A DNA stretch of 64,000 bases from Lachnoclostridium sp. An118 (GCF_002160985.1 NZ_NFLQ01000013.1:43104-107103); one strand, 5' to 3'; shown: positions 26,819-37,541, numbered from the stretch's first letter. The notes: generated by a model from the sequence alone, not told the origin. Numbers and translations: made by a program.

Positions 26819-27001
26819 ATGCAGACATGGCTGATCACCGGCTGTTCCGGCGGCCTTGGCAGAGGGACTGCCAGGGCCGCTTTAAAAGCCGGAGAAAATG
26901 TGGCTGTGACAGGAAGGAATACTGAGACGCTCAGGGAGCCGGCCGGACGAGATAAGGCAGTGGAGCAGAGTGAGCAGCCGTACAGACTACAGATGATCTA
27001 A
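26819..27001 (+). pseudogene. N-terminal fragment of a short-chain dehydrogenase
   Basis: Sixty residues. QTWLITGCSGGLGRGTA is the Rossmann TGxxxGxG motif of SDR enzymes and continues ALKAGENVAVTGRN. The frame then ends in unrelated sequence, so the catalytic Ser-Tyr-Lys part is missing. A GAGGTG element precedes the ATG. Confidence 0.65.
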
Positions 27002-27045
27002 CTGTTTCACTTGACCGCGTGGTACGCAAAAAAAGGAGAGCGAAA

Positions 27046-27132
27046 ATGGTACAGGCAGATACAAAAGTGGTGGACGTGATCGACGACGCGGTCCGCTTCT
27101 GGGAGAAGAACAGAACGGGAAAGAAGGCGTAA
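27046..27132 (+). CDS. Small ORF of unknown function upstream of the MATE gene
   Basis: Twenty-eight codons beginning MVQADTKVVDVIDDAVRFWE and ending NRTGKKA. AAAAGGAGAG lies seven bases before the ATG, and the MATE start follows four bases after the stop. It could be a real small protein, a coupling leader, or a tail of a lost gene. I do not recognise it. Confidence 0.35.
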   Translation: MVQADTKVVDVIDDAVRFWEKNRTGKKA

Positions 27133-27136
27133 AACC

Positions 27137-28483
27137 ATGAGAAAAAAGGAAATATCGGAAAAAGAGCTGTTCGAGGATATGCCGGTCCCCAGGGCAGTGG
27201 CGACGCTGGCCATCCCCACCATCATCAGCCAGGTGGTGACCATGATCTACAACCTGGCTGACACCTTTTTTGTGGGGCAGATAGGCAATCCCTATATGGT
27301 GGCCGCAGTCTCCCTTGTGTCCCCCTGGTTCAACCTGCTCACAGCCCTGGGCAATCTCTTTGGCCTGGGAGGGGGCAGCCTGATATCCAGGATGATGGGG
27401 AAGAACAACCACAGGGACATCAAGCACGTCTCTGCCTTCAGCATCTGGGGCGGGGCGGCGGTGACTCTGCTTTTTTCTCTTCTCACCTGGCTGCTGCGGG
27501 AGCCTCTGCTCAATTTCCTGGGCGCCAGCTCCGACACCTACGGCTATGCCCAGAGCTACCTGGACTGGGTGGTGGTGCTGGGAGGCGTGCCCACCATGCT
27601 GAGCCTCTCCATGGGGCATCTGTTGCGGAGCGAGGGGCACGCCCGGCCGGCCAGCATGGGCATGATGTTCGGCGGCATACTGAACGTGATCCTGGATCCG
27701 GTGCTGATATTCGGGTTCCATCTGGATGTGGCTGGGGCGGCTATGGCCACGGCCCTCTCCAATCTTGCCTCCCTTGTATTTTTTGTCATCATGTACATAA
27801 GGCTTGGGGACAAGACATCCGTATCCCTGCTCCCAAGGTACTTTACCCTGCGTTTTATCCGGCCTGTCTTCTCTGTGGGACTGGCCTCCGCACTGGCCAC
27901 AGGGCTTGGGAATCTGTCCAATATGGTGATCGTAAAGCTGGCCTCGGGATACGGAGATATCCCTGTGGCGGCCTACGGTATTGTCAAGAGGATCGACCAG
28001 TTCCCGCTGAACGTGTCCATGGGGCTGTGCCAGGGATTTATGCCCCTGGTGGGCTACAATTACGCGGCGAAAAATTATAAGAGGATGCGCTCGGTCTCCT
28101 TCTTCTCCTGGAAGACGGCCGTGGTCATGTCCGCCTGCTTTGTGGCCTGCTTTGCCGTGTTCGCACCCCAGATCCTGCACCTCTTTATCCCGGAGGCCCA
28201 GACAAGCACTCTGGGAGCCGGCTTCCTTCGGATCGCCTGTCTGGCAGTGCCATTTACAGCGGTGAATTTCCTCATCAGCTACACACTGCAGGCCATGGGC
28301 AAGGGAACCCAGTCCGCCATCCTCACCTTCAGCAGACAGGGACTGCTCAATATCCCGCTGCTGGTCATCATGGATATGACCATTGGCCTCTACGGAATGA
28401 TATGGACCCAGCTTGTGGTGGAGCTGATCATGCTCCCGGTATCCCTTGGCATGTACATGCACACATGGAGAAAACTGAAATAG
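27137..28483 (+). CDS. MATE-family efflux transporter
   Basis: Cation-driven multidrug exporter of 448 residues with about twelve helices in two halves. The start (PRAVATLAIPTIISQVVTMIYNLADTFFVGQIG) is the MATE signature, and the second half has GYGDIPVAAYGIVKRIDQFPLNVSMG with NYAAKNYKR. Clostridial MATE proteins of this group export cationic drugs. An esterase gene follows after 27 bases, probably in the same transcript. Confidence 0.92.
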   Translation: MRKKEISEKELFEDMPVPRAVATLAIPTIISQVVTMIYNLADTFFVGQIGNPYMVAAVSLVSPWFNLLTALGNLFGLGGGSLISRMMGKNNHRDIKHVSAFSIWGGAAVTLLFSLLTWLLREPLLNFLGASSDTYGYAQSYLDWVVVLGGVPTMLSLSMGHLLRSEGHARPASMGMMFGGILNVILDPVLIFGFHLDVAGAAMATALSNLASLVFFVIMYIRLGDKTSVSLLPRYFTLRFIRPVFSVGLASALATGLGNLSNMVIVKLASGYGDIPVAAYGIVKRIDQFPLNVSMGLCQGFMPLVGYNYAAKNYKRMRSVSFFSWKTAVVMSACFVACFAVFAPQILHLFIPEAQTSTLGAGFLRIACLAVPFTAVNFLISYTLQAMGKGTQSAILTFSRQGLLNIPLLVIMDMTIGLYGMIWTQLVVELIMLPVSLGMYMHTWRKLK

Positions 28484-28510
28484 CGGCAAAGAGAAAAGGA
28501 GGACTCCAGT

Positions 28511-29320
28511 ATGAGACAGAAGCTTGTGATATTCCTGCTGGCAGGCGCGATGGCCCTGCTGTCAGCCGGCGCCGGGCAGGCGGAGACGTCCTGGGCGGTA
28601 ACGGAGGGAACGCAGGAGTACAGGGGGTTTGCCCTGGACAATGTGCTCCACTCGGAGGAACAGGGGGATATCCATTTCAATCTGTATGTGCCGGACAGCT
28701 ACGACGGCAGCAGTCCTGTGCCCGTCTTCTTTACCCTGCCAGGCTATGAGGGCCTGTATTTCCAGGGGGTGGGCGAGAACCTGTACAGGGAGGATTTCGG
28801 CTTTACAGCCCAGGAGTATGACCCGGACATGATCATCGTGGCCCCTCAGCTCTCCGGATGGGATGAGGAGTCGGCGGACCAGACCATCGCCCTGGTGGAA
28901 TATTTCCTGGACGCCTACAACATCGACAGGGAGCGGGTCTACGGGGAAGGCTACTCTGGCGGCGGGGAGACCATGTCCCGGGTGATGGGAAAAAGGCCGG
29001 ACCTTTTCACTGCCTACCTCCAGTGCAGCTCCCAGTGGGACGGGGACTACGAGCCGGTAACGGAGAGCCGCACGCCGGTCTATATCGCGGTGGGAGAGGA
29101 TGACGAGTATTACGGCTCCGGACCCTCCCGCGAGGCGTATGAAGCTCTCCGGGAGCTGTATCTGCAGGAGGGACTCTCGGACCAGGAGATCAATGAGCTC
29201 CTGGTGCTGGATGTGAAGGGGGCGGATTATTTTGAGAGCCGGGGCGCCTCCAGCCAGCACGGCGGCGGAGGCTTCTTTGCGCAGGACAGTGAAATTATGG
29301 GCTGGCTTTTTGGAAAATAG
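28511..29320 (+). CDS. Secreted alpha/beta-hydrolase (esterase/PHB-depolymerase-like)
   Basis: Protein of 269 residues. A signal peptide (positive MRQK, hydrophobic core to about residue 22, cleavage near GQA-E) is followed by an alpha/beta-hydrolase fold. Nucleophile Ser lies in GEGYSGGGE, the acid is probably in VGEDDEYY, and His is in SSQHGGGG near the C-terminus. VPDSYDGSSPVPVFFTLPGYEG resembles feruloyl-esterase/polyhydroxybutyrate-depolymerase-like enzymes. AGGAGG precedes the start. Substrate unknown. Confidence 0.8.
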   Translation: MRQKLVIFLLAGAMALLSAGAGQAETSWAVTEGTQEYRGFALDNVLHSEEQGDIHFNLYVPDSYDGSSPVPVFFTLPGYEGLYFQGVGENLYREDFGFTAQEYDPDMIIVAPQLSGWDEESADQTIALVEYFLDAYNIDRERVYGEGYSGGGETMSRVMGKRPDLFTAYLQCSSQWDGDYEPVTESRTPVYIAVGEDDEYYGSGPSREAYEALRELYLQEGLSDQEINELLVLDVKGADYFESRGASSQHGGGGFFAQDSEIMGWLFGK

Positions 29321-29378
29321 CGTATTAAAATAAATAAGAGACTTCATCCGTTAGGAGAGGACCAAGGAGGAGAGGCCT

Positions 29379-30266
29379 ATGTATAACCTGCAACTGGAGA
29401 CATTTATCGTTGTGGCGGACCTGGGGAGCTTTAACAAGGCGGCGGAAGCCCTCTACATCACGCCCCCTGCCGTCACGAAGCAGATCAATCTTCTTGAGAA
29501 GGATCTGGGCCTGAAGCTCTTTATCCGCACCCACCGGGGCCTGGCCCTGACAGAGGCGGGAAAGTCTCTGTATAAGGACGCAAAGTACATTATCCAGTAC
29601 TGCAAGGAGTCTGTGGAGCGGGCGAAGAAGGCCATGCAGGAGAAGGACAATGTGATCCGGATCGGTACCTCTCCCATGACGCCGGCGGCTCCGCTTGTAC
29701 AGACCTGGTCCAGGGTGCAGAAGGAGTACCCGGACATCAAGCTCCAGATGGTCCCCTACATGAACAGCCAGGAGAGTGCCAGGGAGATACTGAAGAACCT
29801 GGGAAAAAATATCGACATCGTGGCGGGCATTTTCGATGAGACCATGCTCAAGCTGCGGCAGTGTGCGGGGCTGGAGCTCTCCAGGCAGCGTATCTGCTGT
29901 GCCGTGTCCGTCAACCACAGGCTGGCGGAGAAGGATGTCCTCACCTTCCAGGATCTGTACGGCCAGAATTTCCTCATGATGCACCGGGGGTGGAGTAACT
30001 ATGTGGATGAGGTCAGAGATGACATATGGAAAAACCATCCCCAGATCCATGTGGTGGACTTTGACATCTACAGTGTGGACATTTTCAATCAGTGTGAGAA
30101 CAGCAGCGATATCCTGATGGTGGTGGAGAACTGGAAGGACGTGCATCCTCTCCTGAAATTTATCCCTGTGGAGTGGAAATATACCATCCCCTACGGTATC
30201 CTGTACTCTCCCCAGCCCTCTGAATTGGTAAAGCGGTTCCTGAAAGCTATCAAAAAGGCAGTATAA
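29379..30266 (+). CDS. LysR-type transcriptional regulator
   Basis: Regulator of 295 residues. The N-terminal winged helix is FIVVADLGSFNKAAEALYITPPAVTKQINLLEKDLG, and the effector-binding domain begins near residue 90 (VIRIGTSPMTPAAP). AAGGAGGAGAGG precedes the start. It lies just upstream of the intact iron alcohol dehydrogenase on the same strand, which is a likely target. Confidence 0.92.
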   Translation: MYNLQLETFIVVADLGSFNKAAEALYITPPAVTKQINLLEKDLGLKLFIRTHRGLALTEAGKSLYKDAKYIIQYCKESVERAKKAMQEKDNVIRIGTSPMTPAAPLVQTWSRVQKEYPDIKLQMVPYMNSQESAREILKNLGKNIDIVAGIFDETMLKLRQCAGLELSRQRICCAVSVNHRLAEKDVLTFQDLYGQNFLMMHRGWSNYVDEVRDDIWKNHPQIHVVDFDIYSVDIFNQCENSSDILMVVENWKDVHPLLKFIPVEWKYTIPYGILYSPQPSELVKRFLKAIKKAV

Positions 30267-30327
30267 AACAGCTGTATCACAGCTATAAAGCGAAAGGTAT
30301 CAACTGGGAAACAAAAGGAGACTTCTT

Positions 30328-30387
30328 ATGAGGTTTCTTTTTTATTACAATGAAACCAGGAGCAGAGGAGGAAGTATATATGAATAA
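30328..30387 (+). CDS. Short upstream ORF overlapping the alcohol dehydrogenase start
   Basis: Nineteen codons (MRFLFYYNETRSRGGSIYE) with AAAGGAG about eight bases before the ATG. Its stop lies eight bases inside the dehydrogenase gene in another frame, so translation of the two could be coupled. The ribosome site is within a short hairpin (GAAAC 30308-30312 with GTTTC 30333-30337) ending in T6. Candidate leader peptide. Confidence 0.35.
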   Translation: MRFLFYYNETRSRGGSIYE

Positions 30388-31546
30388 TTTTATATATGAG
30401 AACAGGACAAAGGTCTACTTCGGACAGGGATGTGTGAAGGAGTTCCTCACCTGCCTTTTGAGGGACTATGACACAGTCATGATGGCCTACGGCCAGGGCT
30501 CTGTGAAGAGGAACGGGATCTATGACGAGATTTTGAACATTCTCATGAAGGAGGGAAAGAATGTAGTGGAATTTTCCGGCATCATGCCCAATCCCACCTA
30601 CGAGAAGGTCCTGGAAGGGGCAGCGCTGGCAAGGGACAGGCAGGTACAGGTTATCCTGGGGATCGGCGGGGGCTCTGTCATGGACTGTGCCAAGGCGGTT
30701 TCCCTTGCCGCCAGGTGCAGCGGGAACGCCTGGGAGAACTACTGGGCGAGAAGGGGCATCATTGACTTTGAACCCATACCGGTGGGTGTGATCCCCACCA
30801 CGGCGGGGACAGGAAGCGAGTGCAACGGCGCCGATGTCATCACCAACGGGGAGCTGAAGATAAAGACAGGCTACGACTACCCGAGGTGCAATCCCAGGTT
30901 TGCCCTGATGGACCCTGCCTACACCTTCAGCGTGCCTGGAGAGCAGCTGGCGGCGGGCGCCTTTGACAGTCTCTCCCACGTCATGGAGACCTACTTCAGC
31001 GAGCCCGACGAGCAGAACGTCTCTGACGAGATCGCGGAGGCGCTGATGCGCAGCATCATAAGGAACGTCCGCCTGGCAGTGAAGGACCCGGAGGACTATA
31101 CCGCCAGGAGCAACCTGCTGTGGGACTCCACCCTGTCAGAGAACCGGCTCATCAAGCTGGGAAAGAAGTGCGATTTTTCCTGTCACCTCATGGAGCACCA
31201 GCTGGGGGCTTACACAGATTGCGGCCACGGGCAGGGGATGGCAGTGCTCCATCCGGCCTACTATCGACATATCTTCAGGGACGGGCTGGACAAATTTGGA
31301 AGGTTTGCCGCCAATGTGTGGATGATCCCGCGGGAGAAGAAGAGCAGGGAGGAACTGGCCGCAGCCGGGCTTGATGCCCTGGAAGCGTTCATCCGGGAGC
31401 TTGGCCTTCCCACATCCCTTCGCCAGCTGGGAGTCAGAGATAAAAAGCAGCTTCCGGTCATTGCAGGCTCCTGCCATTTTTCCCCGGGAGGCTACCGGAA
31501 GATGATGCCGGAGGAGATACTGGAAATCCTTCAGGAGTGCTTTTAG
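30380..31546 (+). CDS. Iron-containing alcohol dehydrogenase
   Basis: Intact group III Fe-dependent alcohol dehydrogenase of 388 residues, the BDH/YqhD-like branch. It starts MNNFIYENRTKVYFGQG; GIGGGSVMDCAKAVS binds NAD(P), and metal ligands lie in DSLSHVMETY, HLMEHQLGAY and CGHGQGMAVLHP. ATG at 30380 follows GAGGAGG. The C-terminal part has an unusual insert, SCHFSPGGYRKM. It is a paralogue of the start-less copy at 25634. Confidence 0.92.
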   Translation: MNNFIYENRTKVYFGQGCVKEFLTCLLRDYDTVMMAYGQGSVKRNGIYDEILNILMKEGKNVVEFSGIMPNPTYEKVLEGAALARDRQVQVILGIGGGSVMDCAKAVSLAARCSGNAWENYWARRGIIDFEPIPVGVIPTTAGTGSECNGADVITNGELKIKTGYDYPRCNPRFALMDPAYTFSVPGEQLAAGAFDSLSHVMETYFSEPDEQNVSDEIAEALMRSIIRNVRLAVKDPEDYTARSNLLWDSTLSENRLIKLGKKCDFSCHLMEHQLGAYTDCGHGQGMAVLHPAYYRHIFRDGLDKFGRFAANVWMIPREKKSREELAAAGLDALEAFIRELGLPTSLRQLGVRDKKQLPVIAGSCHFSPGGYRKMMPEEILEILQECF

Positions 31547-31740
31547 GGAGGAGTTTGCGGGAGGCTGGCGTACGGTCGACCGCTCTTTCCGTTTATCTAT
31601 GCAAAAATTTAAAAATTCTTAAACATTTTCCCAACATTATTTAAAAAAATCTCCTGTATATTTAAGTCATTAAAGACAGGAACGGTATTTGGCGGACTGA
31701 TGAGAAGCTGAGCAAGACTTCCGCAGTGGGAGGGAAAAAG

Positions 31741-32007
31741 ATGAATATGAGAAATTTTGTCATGAAGGAGAAGGAGGCCCGGGATTGCTGCATTTCAGAA
31801 GAAAACGCACAGGTCGAGATACGTGACGGGTTTAACTGCAACCTGGTAGTCCAGCACTACACAGAGAGCAGAAGGGTCATCATCTACATTCCGCAGAGCT
31901 GGCAGAAGACCATTACGGTAGAGGTAAACGGCGGGGCGATATTCTGCCGCCAGAGGGAGCCCTACAGAGGGCTCAGGCTGTCTGTGAAAAGGGGAAAGAT
32001 ATTTTGA
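31741..32007 (+). CDS. Small conserved-type protein of unknown function
   Basis: A cysteine-containing protein of 88 residues beginning MNMRNFVMKEKEARDCC. The second half looks like short beta strands (RVIIYIPQSWQKTITVEVNGG, LRLSVKRGKIF), perhaps a small bacterial Ig-like or bactofilin-like fold. ATG at 31741 has GGGAGGG seven bases upstream. The ~190 bases before it are AT-rich, with TATATT at 31657, and hold the promoter. I do not recognise a family. Confidence 0.55.
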   Translation: MNMRNFVMKEKEARDCCISEENAQVEIRDGFNCNLVVQHYTESRRVIIYIPQSWQKTITVEVNGGAIFCRQREPYRGLRLSVKRGKIF

Positions 32008-32112
32008 CATTTTGAGGGATCTGTCTATACAGAGCGCCTGTATTGAGAATGGCAGGCGGCGCTCCGTTCTGGTATAAAAAGTATAGAATAATGCGGAAAC
32101 GGAGGAGTTGCT

Positions 32113-32937
32113 TTGAATATCCTGATCACCCTTGACGAGAACTATTTTCCCCGGCTGCGTGTTCTCCTCACGTCACTGAAGATGAACGATCCCGGGGAGC
32201 ATTTTGACATCTATCTGCTGTACAGCGGCCTGTCGGAGCGGATGCTGCGGGCAGTGGAGAGATGGTGCCGGGCTGCGGGCTACGAATTCCACCCCATCCG
32301 GATGGACGGGGACCTGTTTGAAAATGCACCTGTGAGCAGCAGGTATCCGACTGAGATGTACTACCGCCTGCTGGCGTCCCGTCTGCTGCCGCAGGAGCTG
32401 AACCGCATCATCTATCTGGACCCGGACATACTGGTCATCAACCCCCTGCGGCCCCTCTGGGAGACGAACATGTCCGGATGGCTCTTCGGAGCCGCCGCCC
32501 ACACGGGAAAGACGGAGCTGGCCAACGATGTGAACCGGCTCCGCCTGGGAGTGGAGCACGATTACTACAATTCCGGGGTGCTCCTGATGGACCTGGAGCT
32601 TGGGAGGGAGGAGATCATCCCGGAGGAGATATTCCGGTATGTGGAGGAGCACCGCATGGAGCTGCTGCTGCCGGACCAGGATCTGTTGAACGCCATGTTC
32701 GGGGAGCGCATCTTCCCCCTGGACGACGCTGTCTGGAACTACGATGCACGCAACTACAACAACTACGTCATGAGGAGCTCCGGGAAATACAGTGTGAAGT
32801 GGGTCATGGAAAACACGGCCATCCTGCACTTCTGCGGGAAGGCAAAGCCCTGGAAGCCGGGCTATATCTACCGTTTCGGGGTGCTGTACCAGCACTACGA
32901 ACAGCTGGCCGGACGCTCCTGGCAGCCCTATCTGTAG
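32113..32937 (+). CDS. Glycosyltransferase family 8 protein
   Basis: Sugar transferase of 274 residues with the GT8 fold. The start NILITLDENYFPRLRVLLTSL is followed by the nucleotide-sugar/metal motif YLDPDILV (Asp103, Asp105), then YYNSGVLLMDLE and LPDQDLLNAMFG, and the C-terminal LHFCGKAKPWKPGY with the second metal-binding His. The start is TTG at 32113, supported by GGAGGAG five bases upstream. Such enzymes add galactose or glucose to envelope glycans. Confidence 0.9.
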   Translation: MNILITLDENYFPRLRVLLTSLKMNDPGEHFDIYLLYSGLSERMLRAVERWCRAAGYEFHPIRMDGDLFENAPVSSRYPTEMYYRLLASRLLPQELNRIIYLDPDILVINPLRPLWETNMSGWLFGAAAHTGKTELANDVNRLRLGVEHDYYNSGVLLMDLELGREEIIPEEIFRYVEEHRMELLLPDQDLLNAMFGERIFPLDDAVWNYDARNYNNYVMRSSGKYSVKWVMENTAILHFCGKAKPWKPGYIYRFGVLYQHYEQLAGRSWQPYL

Positions 32938-32973
32938 CTGCGCTATATACTTACAGGTTTATACAGAGAAACT

Positions 32974-33004
32974 AAACGAGTCTTCTTAGGAGGACTCGTT
33001 TTTT
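32974..33004 (+). terminator. Terminator after the GT8 gene
   Basis: Stem AAACGAGTC/GACTCGTTT (32974-32982 with 32993-33001) followed by six T. A TATAAT at 33006 immediately downstream starts the next unit. Confidence 0.85.
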
Positions 33005-33059
33005 CTATAATAAAACTGTAAAAGCCAGTTTCAATATGAAAAGAAAGGACAGTGAAGAT

Positions 33060-33173
33060 ATGAAAAAGCAGATTGCGGCCATACTGACTGCAGCCGTATT
33101 TGCCCTTGGCGTGACCGCCTGCGGGGCCGCCGCGGATGAGATTACTTCCTGGGCGGAAGGCCTGGGGCTGTAG
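33060..33173 (+). pseudogene. Collapsed flavodoxin lipoprotein: signal peptide joined to the tail
   Basis: Thirty-seven codons. The first ~21 are a lipoprotein signal peptide with lipobox LGVTACG, and the last eleven (EITSWAEGLGL) match the extreme C-terminus of the flavodoxin lipoproteins in this window (compare VQEWVSGLGL at 47370 and VVVWVDSLGL at 38856). The whole ~170-residue flavin domain between them is gone without loss of frame. Its upstream TATAAT and CTGTAAAAG resemble the leader before 37621. Confidence 0.6.
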
Positions 33174-33250
33174 AAGGCCCTTTACAGGGACCGGCGGCGT
33201 AAATGGGTTGCTGGTCTTTTCAGATGAGAAGACAAAAGGAGGAGAGAAAA

Positions 33251-33784
33251 ATGGTAAAAAAAGTATTGATCATATCGGCAAGCCCGAGGACGGGCGGCAA
33301 CTCAGACCTGCTCTGCGACCAGTTTAAAAAGGGAACGGAGGAAGCGGGAAACACGGTGGAGAAGGTACAGCTGCAGAAGCAGAAGATAGGCGGCTGCCTG
33401 GCCTGCTACGGCTGCCGGGGAACCGGCGTCTGTGTCCAGAAGGATGATATGGAGGAGCTGCTTGACAAAATGGTAGAGGCGGACGTCCTTGTCCTGGCCA
33501 CACCCGTATATTTCTACTCCATGGACGGCCAGCTCAAGACCATGATCGACCGGACGCTGCCCCGGTACACCCAGATAAAGGACAAGGAGCTGTATTTTAT
33601 CGCCACAGCGGCAGCAGGGCGAAGAGCCATGGAGAGGACCATGGACGCCATGCAGGGCTTTGCCGACTGCCTGCCGGGAGCCCGGGTCATGGGCCGCATC
33701 TACGGGGAAGGCGTGTACCAGAAGGGGGAAGTGGAGGCTACTGCCGCCTTTGAACAGGCCTATGAGGCGGGCCGGTCTCTGTGA
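33251..33784 (+). CDS. NADPH-dependent FMN reductase / iron-sulfur flavoprotein family
   Basis: Flavodoxin-fold protein of 177 residues. The phosphate loop is SASPRTGGNSD. A cysteine-rich loop GGCLACYGCRGTGVC, as in iron-sulfur flavoproteins, follows, then ATPVYFYSMDGQLKTMIDR for flavin binding. ATG at 33251 has AAAGGAGGAG upstream; a longer frame to 33203 does not. It is followed by an aldo/keto reductase, suggesting a shared redox job. Confidence 0.87.
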   Translation: MVKKVLIISASPRTGGNSDLLCDQFKKGTEEAGNTVEKVQLQKQKIGGCLACYGCRGTGVCVQKDDMEELLDKMVEADVLVLATPVYFYSMDGQLKTMIDRTLPRYTQIKDKELYFIATAAAGRRAMERTMDAMQGFADCLPGARVMGRIYGEGVYQKGEVEATAAFEQAYEAGRSL

Positions 33785-33812
33785 CAGAGAAAAATCAGAC
33801 AGGAAAGAAGGA

Positions 33813-35452
<1,640 letters not shown>

Positions 35453-35465
35453 GGGAGGTGCCGGT

Positions 35466-36491
35466 TTGAAAAAGAAGGTTGCCATTGCAGTGATCGCAGT
35501 GCTCTGTATCATTGCCTACTATCTGTACCGGATGTGGCACATGCTCAGCACTACCATGGGAAGGGTGGAACAGACACAGGAGCACCAGTCCCACAGGGCG
35601 TCCGGCGGGTCTTCGGATGAAGAGGACGTATCTGTTGTCTATATGACAGAGGAGATCACGCCGGAGGGGCTGATGAACGCCTATCAGGCTCTGGGCGTGG
35701 AGCTGACAGGGGACAATATTGGCGTGAAGCTGTCCACGGGAGAGCCGGGCAGCAATTATCTGGACCCGGACCTGATCGCAGACCTGGTGCATCACGTGAA
35801 CGGCACCATCGTGGAGTGCAACACGGCCTACCAGGGGTCCCGCACAGAGACCCAGATGCACTACCAGGTGGCCAGCGACCACGGCTTTACGGATATTGCG
35901 GATCTTGTCATCATGGACGAGGACGGGTCTGCCACTATCCCTGTGGAGGGAGGCACCCGGATGACGGAAAACCTGGTGGGAGCCCATTTTCCCGAGTATG
36001 ACGGCTTTCTGGTACTGTCCCATTTTAAGGGGCATGCCATAGCCGGCTTTGGAGGAGCCATCAAGAACATTTCCATAGGTATGGCCTCCCAGGAGGGGAA
36101 ATGCCTGATCCACACAGACGGCCAGAGCCATACAAGTCCATGGGGTGGTGCCCAGGACCCCTTCCTGGAGTGCATGGCGGAGGCGGGCAAGTCTGTCCGG
36201 GACGCGGTGGATGGAAACATCCTTTACATCAATGTGCCGAACCGCCTCTCGGTGGACTGCGACTGTGACTCCAGCCCGGCGGAGCCGGATATGCACGACA
36301 TCGGAATCCTGGCGTCCACCGATCCTGTGGCCCTGGACCAGGCCAGTGTGGACCTGGTCTACGAAGCGGAGGACGGGGCCTCCCTTGTGGAGCGGATGGA
36401 ATCCCGCAATGCGGAGCACGTCCTGCAGCACGGGGAAGAAGTAGGCCTGGGAAACAGGAGCTATGAGCTTGTGTCCATAGATGAGCAGTGA
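35466..36491 (+). CDS. Membrane-anchored DUF362 protein
   Basis: Protein of 341 residues with an N-terminal signal anchor (KKKVAIAVIAVLCIIAYYLY), a Ser/Gln/Glu-rich linker and a DUF362 domain (from about residue 55). Conserved features are VGVKLSTGEPG-type start, GRT-like SHFKGHAIAGFGGAIKNISIGMAS, CDCDSSPAEPDMHDIGILAS and DPVALDQAS. DUF362 proteins are presumed redox or iron-sulfur proteins; no enzyme role is established. The start is TTG with GGGGAGGTG upstream. A permease follows. Confidence 0.82.
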   Translation: MKKKVAIAVIAVLCIIAYYLYRMWHMLSTTMGRVEQTQEHQSHRASGGSSDEEDVSVVYMTEEITPEGLMNAYQALGVELTGDNIGVKLSTGEPGSNYLDPDLIADLVHHVNGTIVECNTAYQGSRTETQMHYQVASDHGFTDIADLVIMDEDGSATIPVEGGTRMTENLVGAHFPEYDGFLVLSHFKGHAIAGFGGAIKNISIGMASQEGKCLIHTDGQSHTSPWGGAQDPFLECMAEAGKSVRDAVDGNILYINVPNRLSVDCDCDSSPAEPDMHDIGILASTDPVALDQASVDLVYEAEDGASLVERMESRNAEHVLQHGEEVGLGNRSYELVSIDEQ

Positions 36492-36527
36492 GAAAATAGT
36501 GGGATAAAGGAGTGGAAGGAGGCGGAC

Positions 36528-37430
36528 ATGGCGGAAGTGCTGGAAAGAGAGTTCATCTACGTCAGCTATTACTTTATGGTGCAGCTCCGGCAGATATTCC
36601 TCTACTGGGTGCTTGGAATGGTGATCGGGTCTTTTATCTCCGTCTTTGCCAAAAACGCTATCCACAGCCTTTTTGCGGGGCTGAGGGACAAAAAAATAGG
36701 AATCTGGGGCGTTGTGCCCGCAAGCTTCCTTGGCATCCTCTCCCCTCTGTGCATGTACGGGACCATTCCCATAGCAGCCTCCTTCTCCAGACAGGGGATG
36801 CGGGACGACTGGCTGGCGGCTTTTATGATGAGCAGCATCCTTCTCAATCCTCAGCTGGTGCTCTACAGCACGGCTCTTGGGGGCACGGCCCTGGCTGTAC
36901 GCGTGATAAGCTGCAGTCTCTGCGGGATGGCGGCTGGCGCGGCGGTGCGCTTTGTCTTCAGGGAGAGGGAGTTCTTTCACTTTGACGGGTTTGCCCCGGC
37001 AGCCAGCAGGGACACTGACCCCAGCCCATTGTGGCGTTTCCTCAAAAACCTGGGGAGGAATGTCCGGGCTACAGGACTCTATTTTCTGATGGGAGTCCTT
37101 CTTTCGGCCCTGTTCCAGCGCTATGTGCCGGCGGACGCCTTTGCGAGCCTGTTCGGGGAAAACGAGGGGTTCGGCCTCCTGCTGGCGGCCACTATCGGCG
37201 TGCCCCTCTACGCCTGCGGCGGGGGAACCATCCCCCTTCTGCAGCAGTGGCTGGCATCAGGGATGAGCATGGGAGCTGCCGCCTCCTTCATGGTCACCGG
37301 GCCGGCCACCAAGATAACAAATCTGGGAGCCCTGAAGATCGTGCTGGGACTTCGGCATTTTCTTCTCTACCTGGCGTTCGTCATGGGATTTTCTCTCTTA
37401 ACGGGACTTGCTGTAAATATCATCGTGTAG
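36528..37430 (+). CDS. Permease of the ArsP/DUF318 family
   Basis: Membrane protein of 300 residues with about eight helices. It carries the two repeats of the permease family PF03773: LSPLCMYGTIPIA (71-82) and VPLYACGGGTIPLLQQ (225-240), then TGPATKITNLGALK (257-270). The Cys residues in both repeats are in the positions seen in ArsP, which exports organoarsenicals, but no arsenic genes are near. It may instead carry a metal or sulfur compound linked to the DUF362 protein. Confidence 0.8.
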   Translation: MAEVLEREFIYVSYYFMVQLRQIFLYWVLGMVIGSFISVFAKNAIHSLFAGLRDKKIGIWGVVPASFLGILSPLCMYGTIPIAASFSRQGMRDDWLAAFMMSSILLNPQLVLYSTALGGTALAVRVISCSLCGMAAGAAVRFVFREREFFHFDGFAPAASRDTDPSPLWRFLKNLGRNVRATGLYFLMGVLLSALFQRYVPADAFASLFGENEGFGLLLAATIGVPLYACGGGTIPLLQQWLASGMSMGAAASFMVTGPATKITNLGALKIVLGLRHFLLYLAFVMGFSLLTGLAVNIIV

Positions 37431-37541
37431 GGCGGGCCCGGAAGCGGAGCGCTCCGGATAGCAGCCGGGAGAAGAGGCGCCGGAGTGCGCGCAAGGGTAC
37501 ATACCAAACCTCTGGGTTAATACTAAAAAACTAATAGAAAC

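Noticed and set aside
37440..37480. Terminator after the permease from the CGGAGCGCTCCG palindrome
   Set aside because: No T-run follows and the palindrome lacks a loop.
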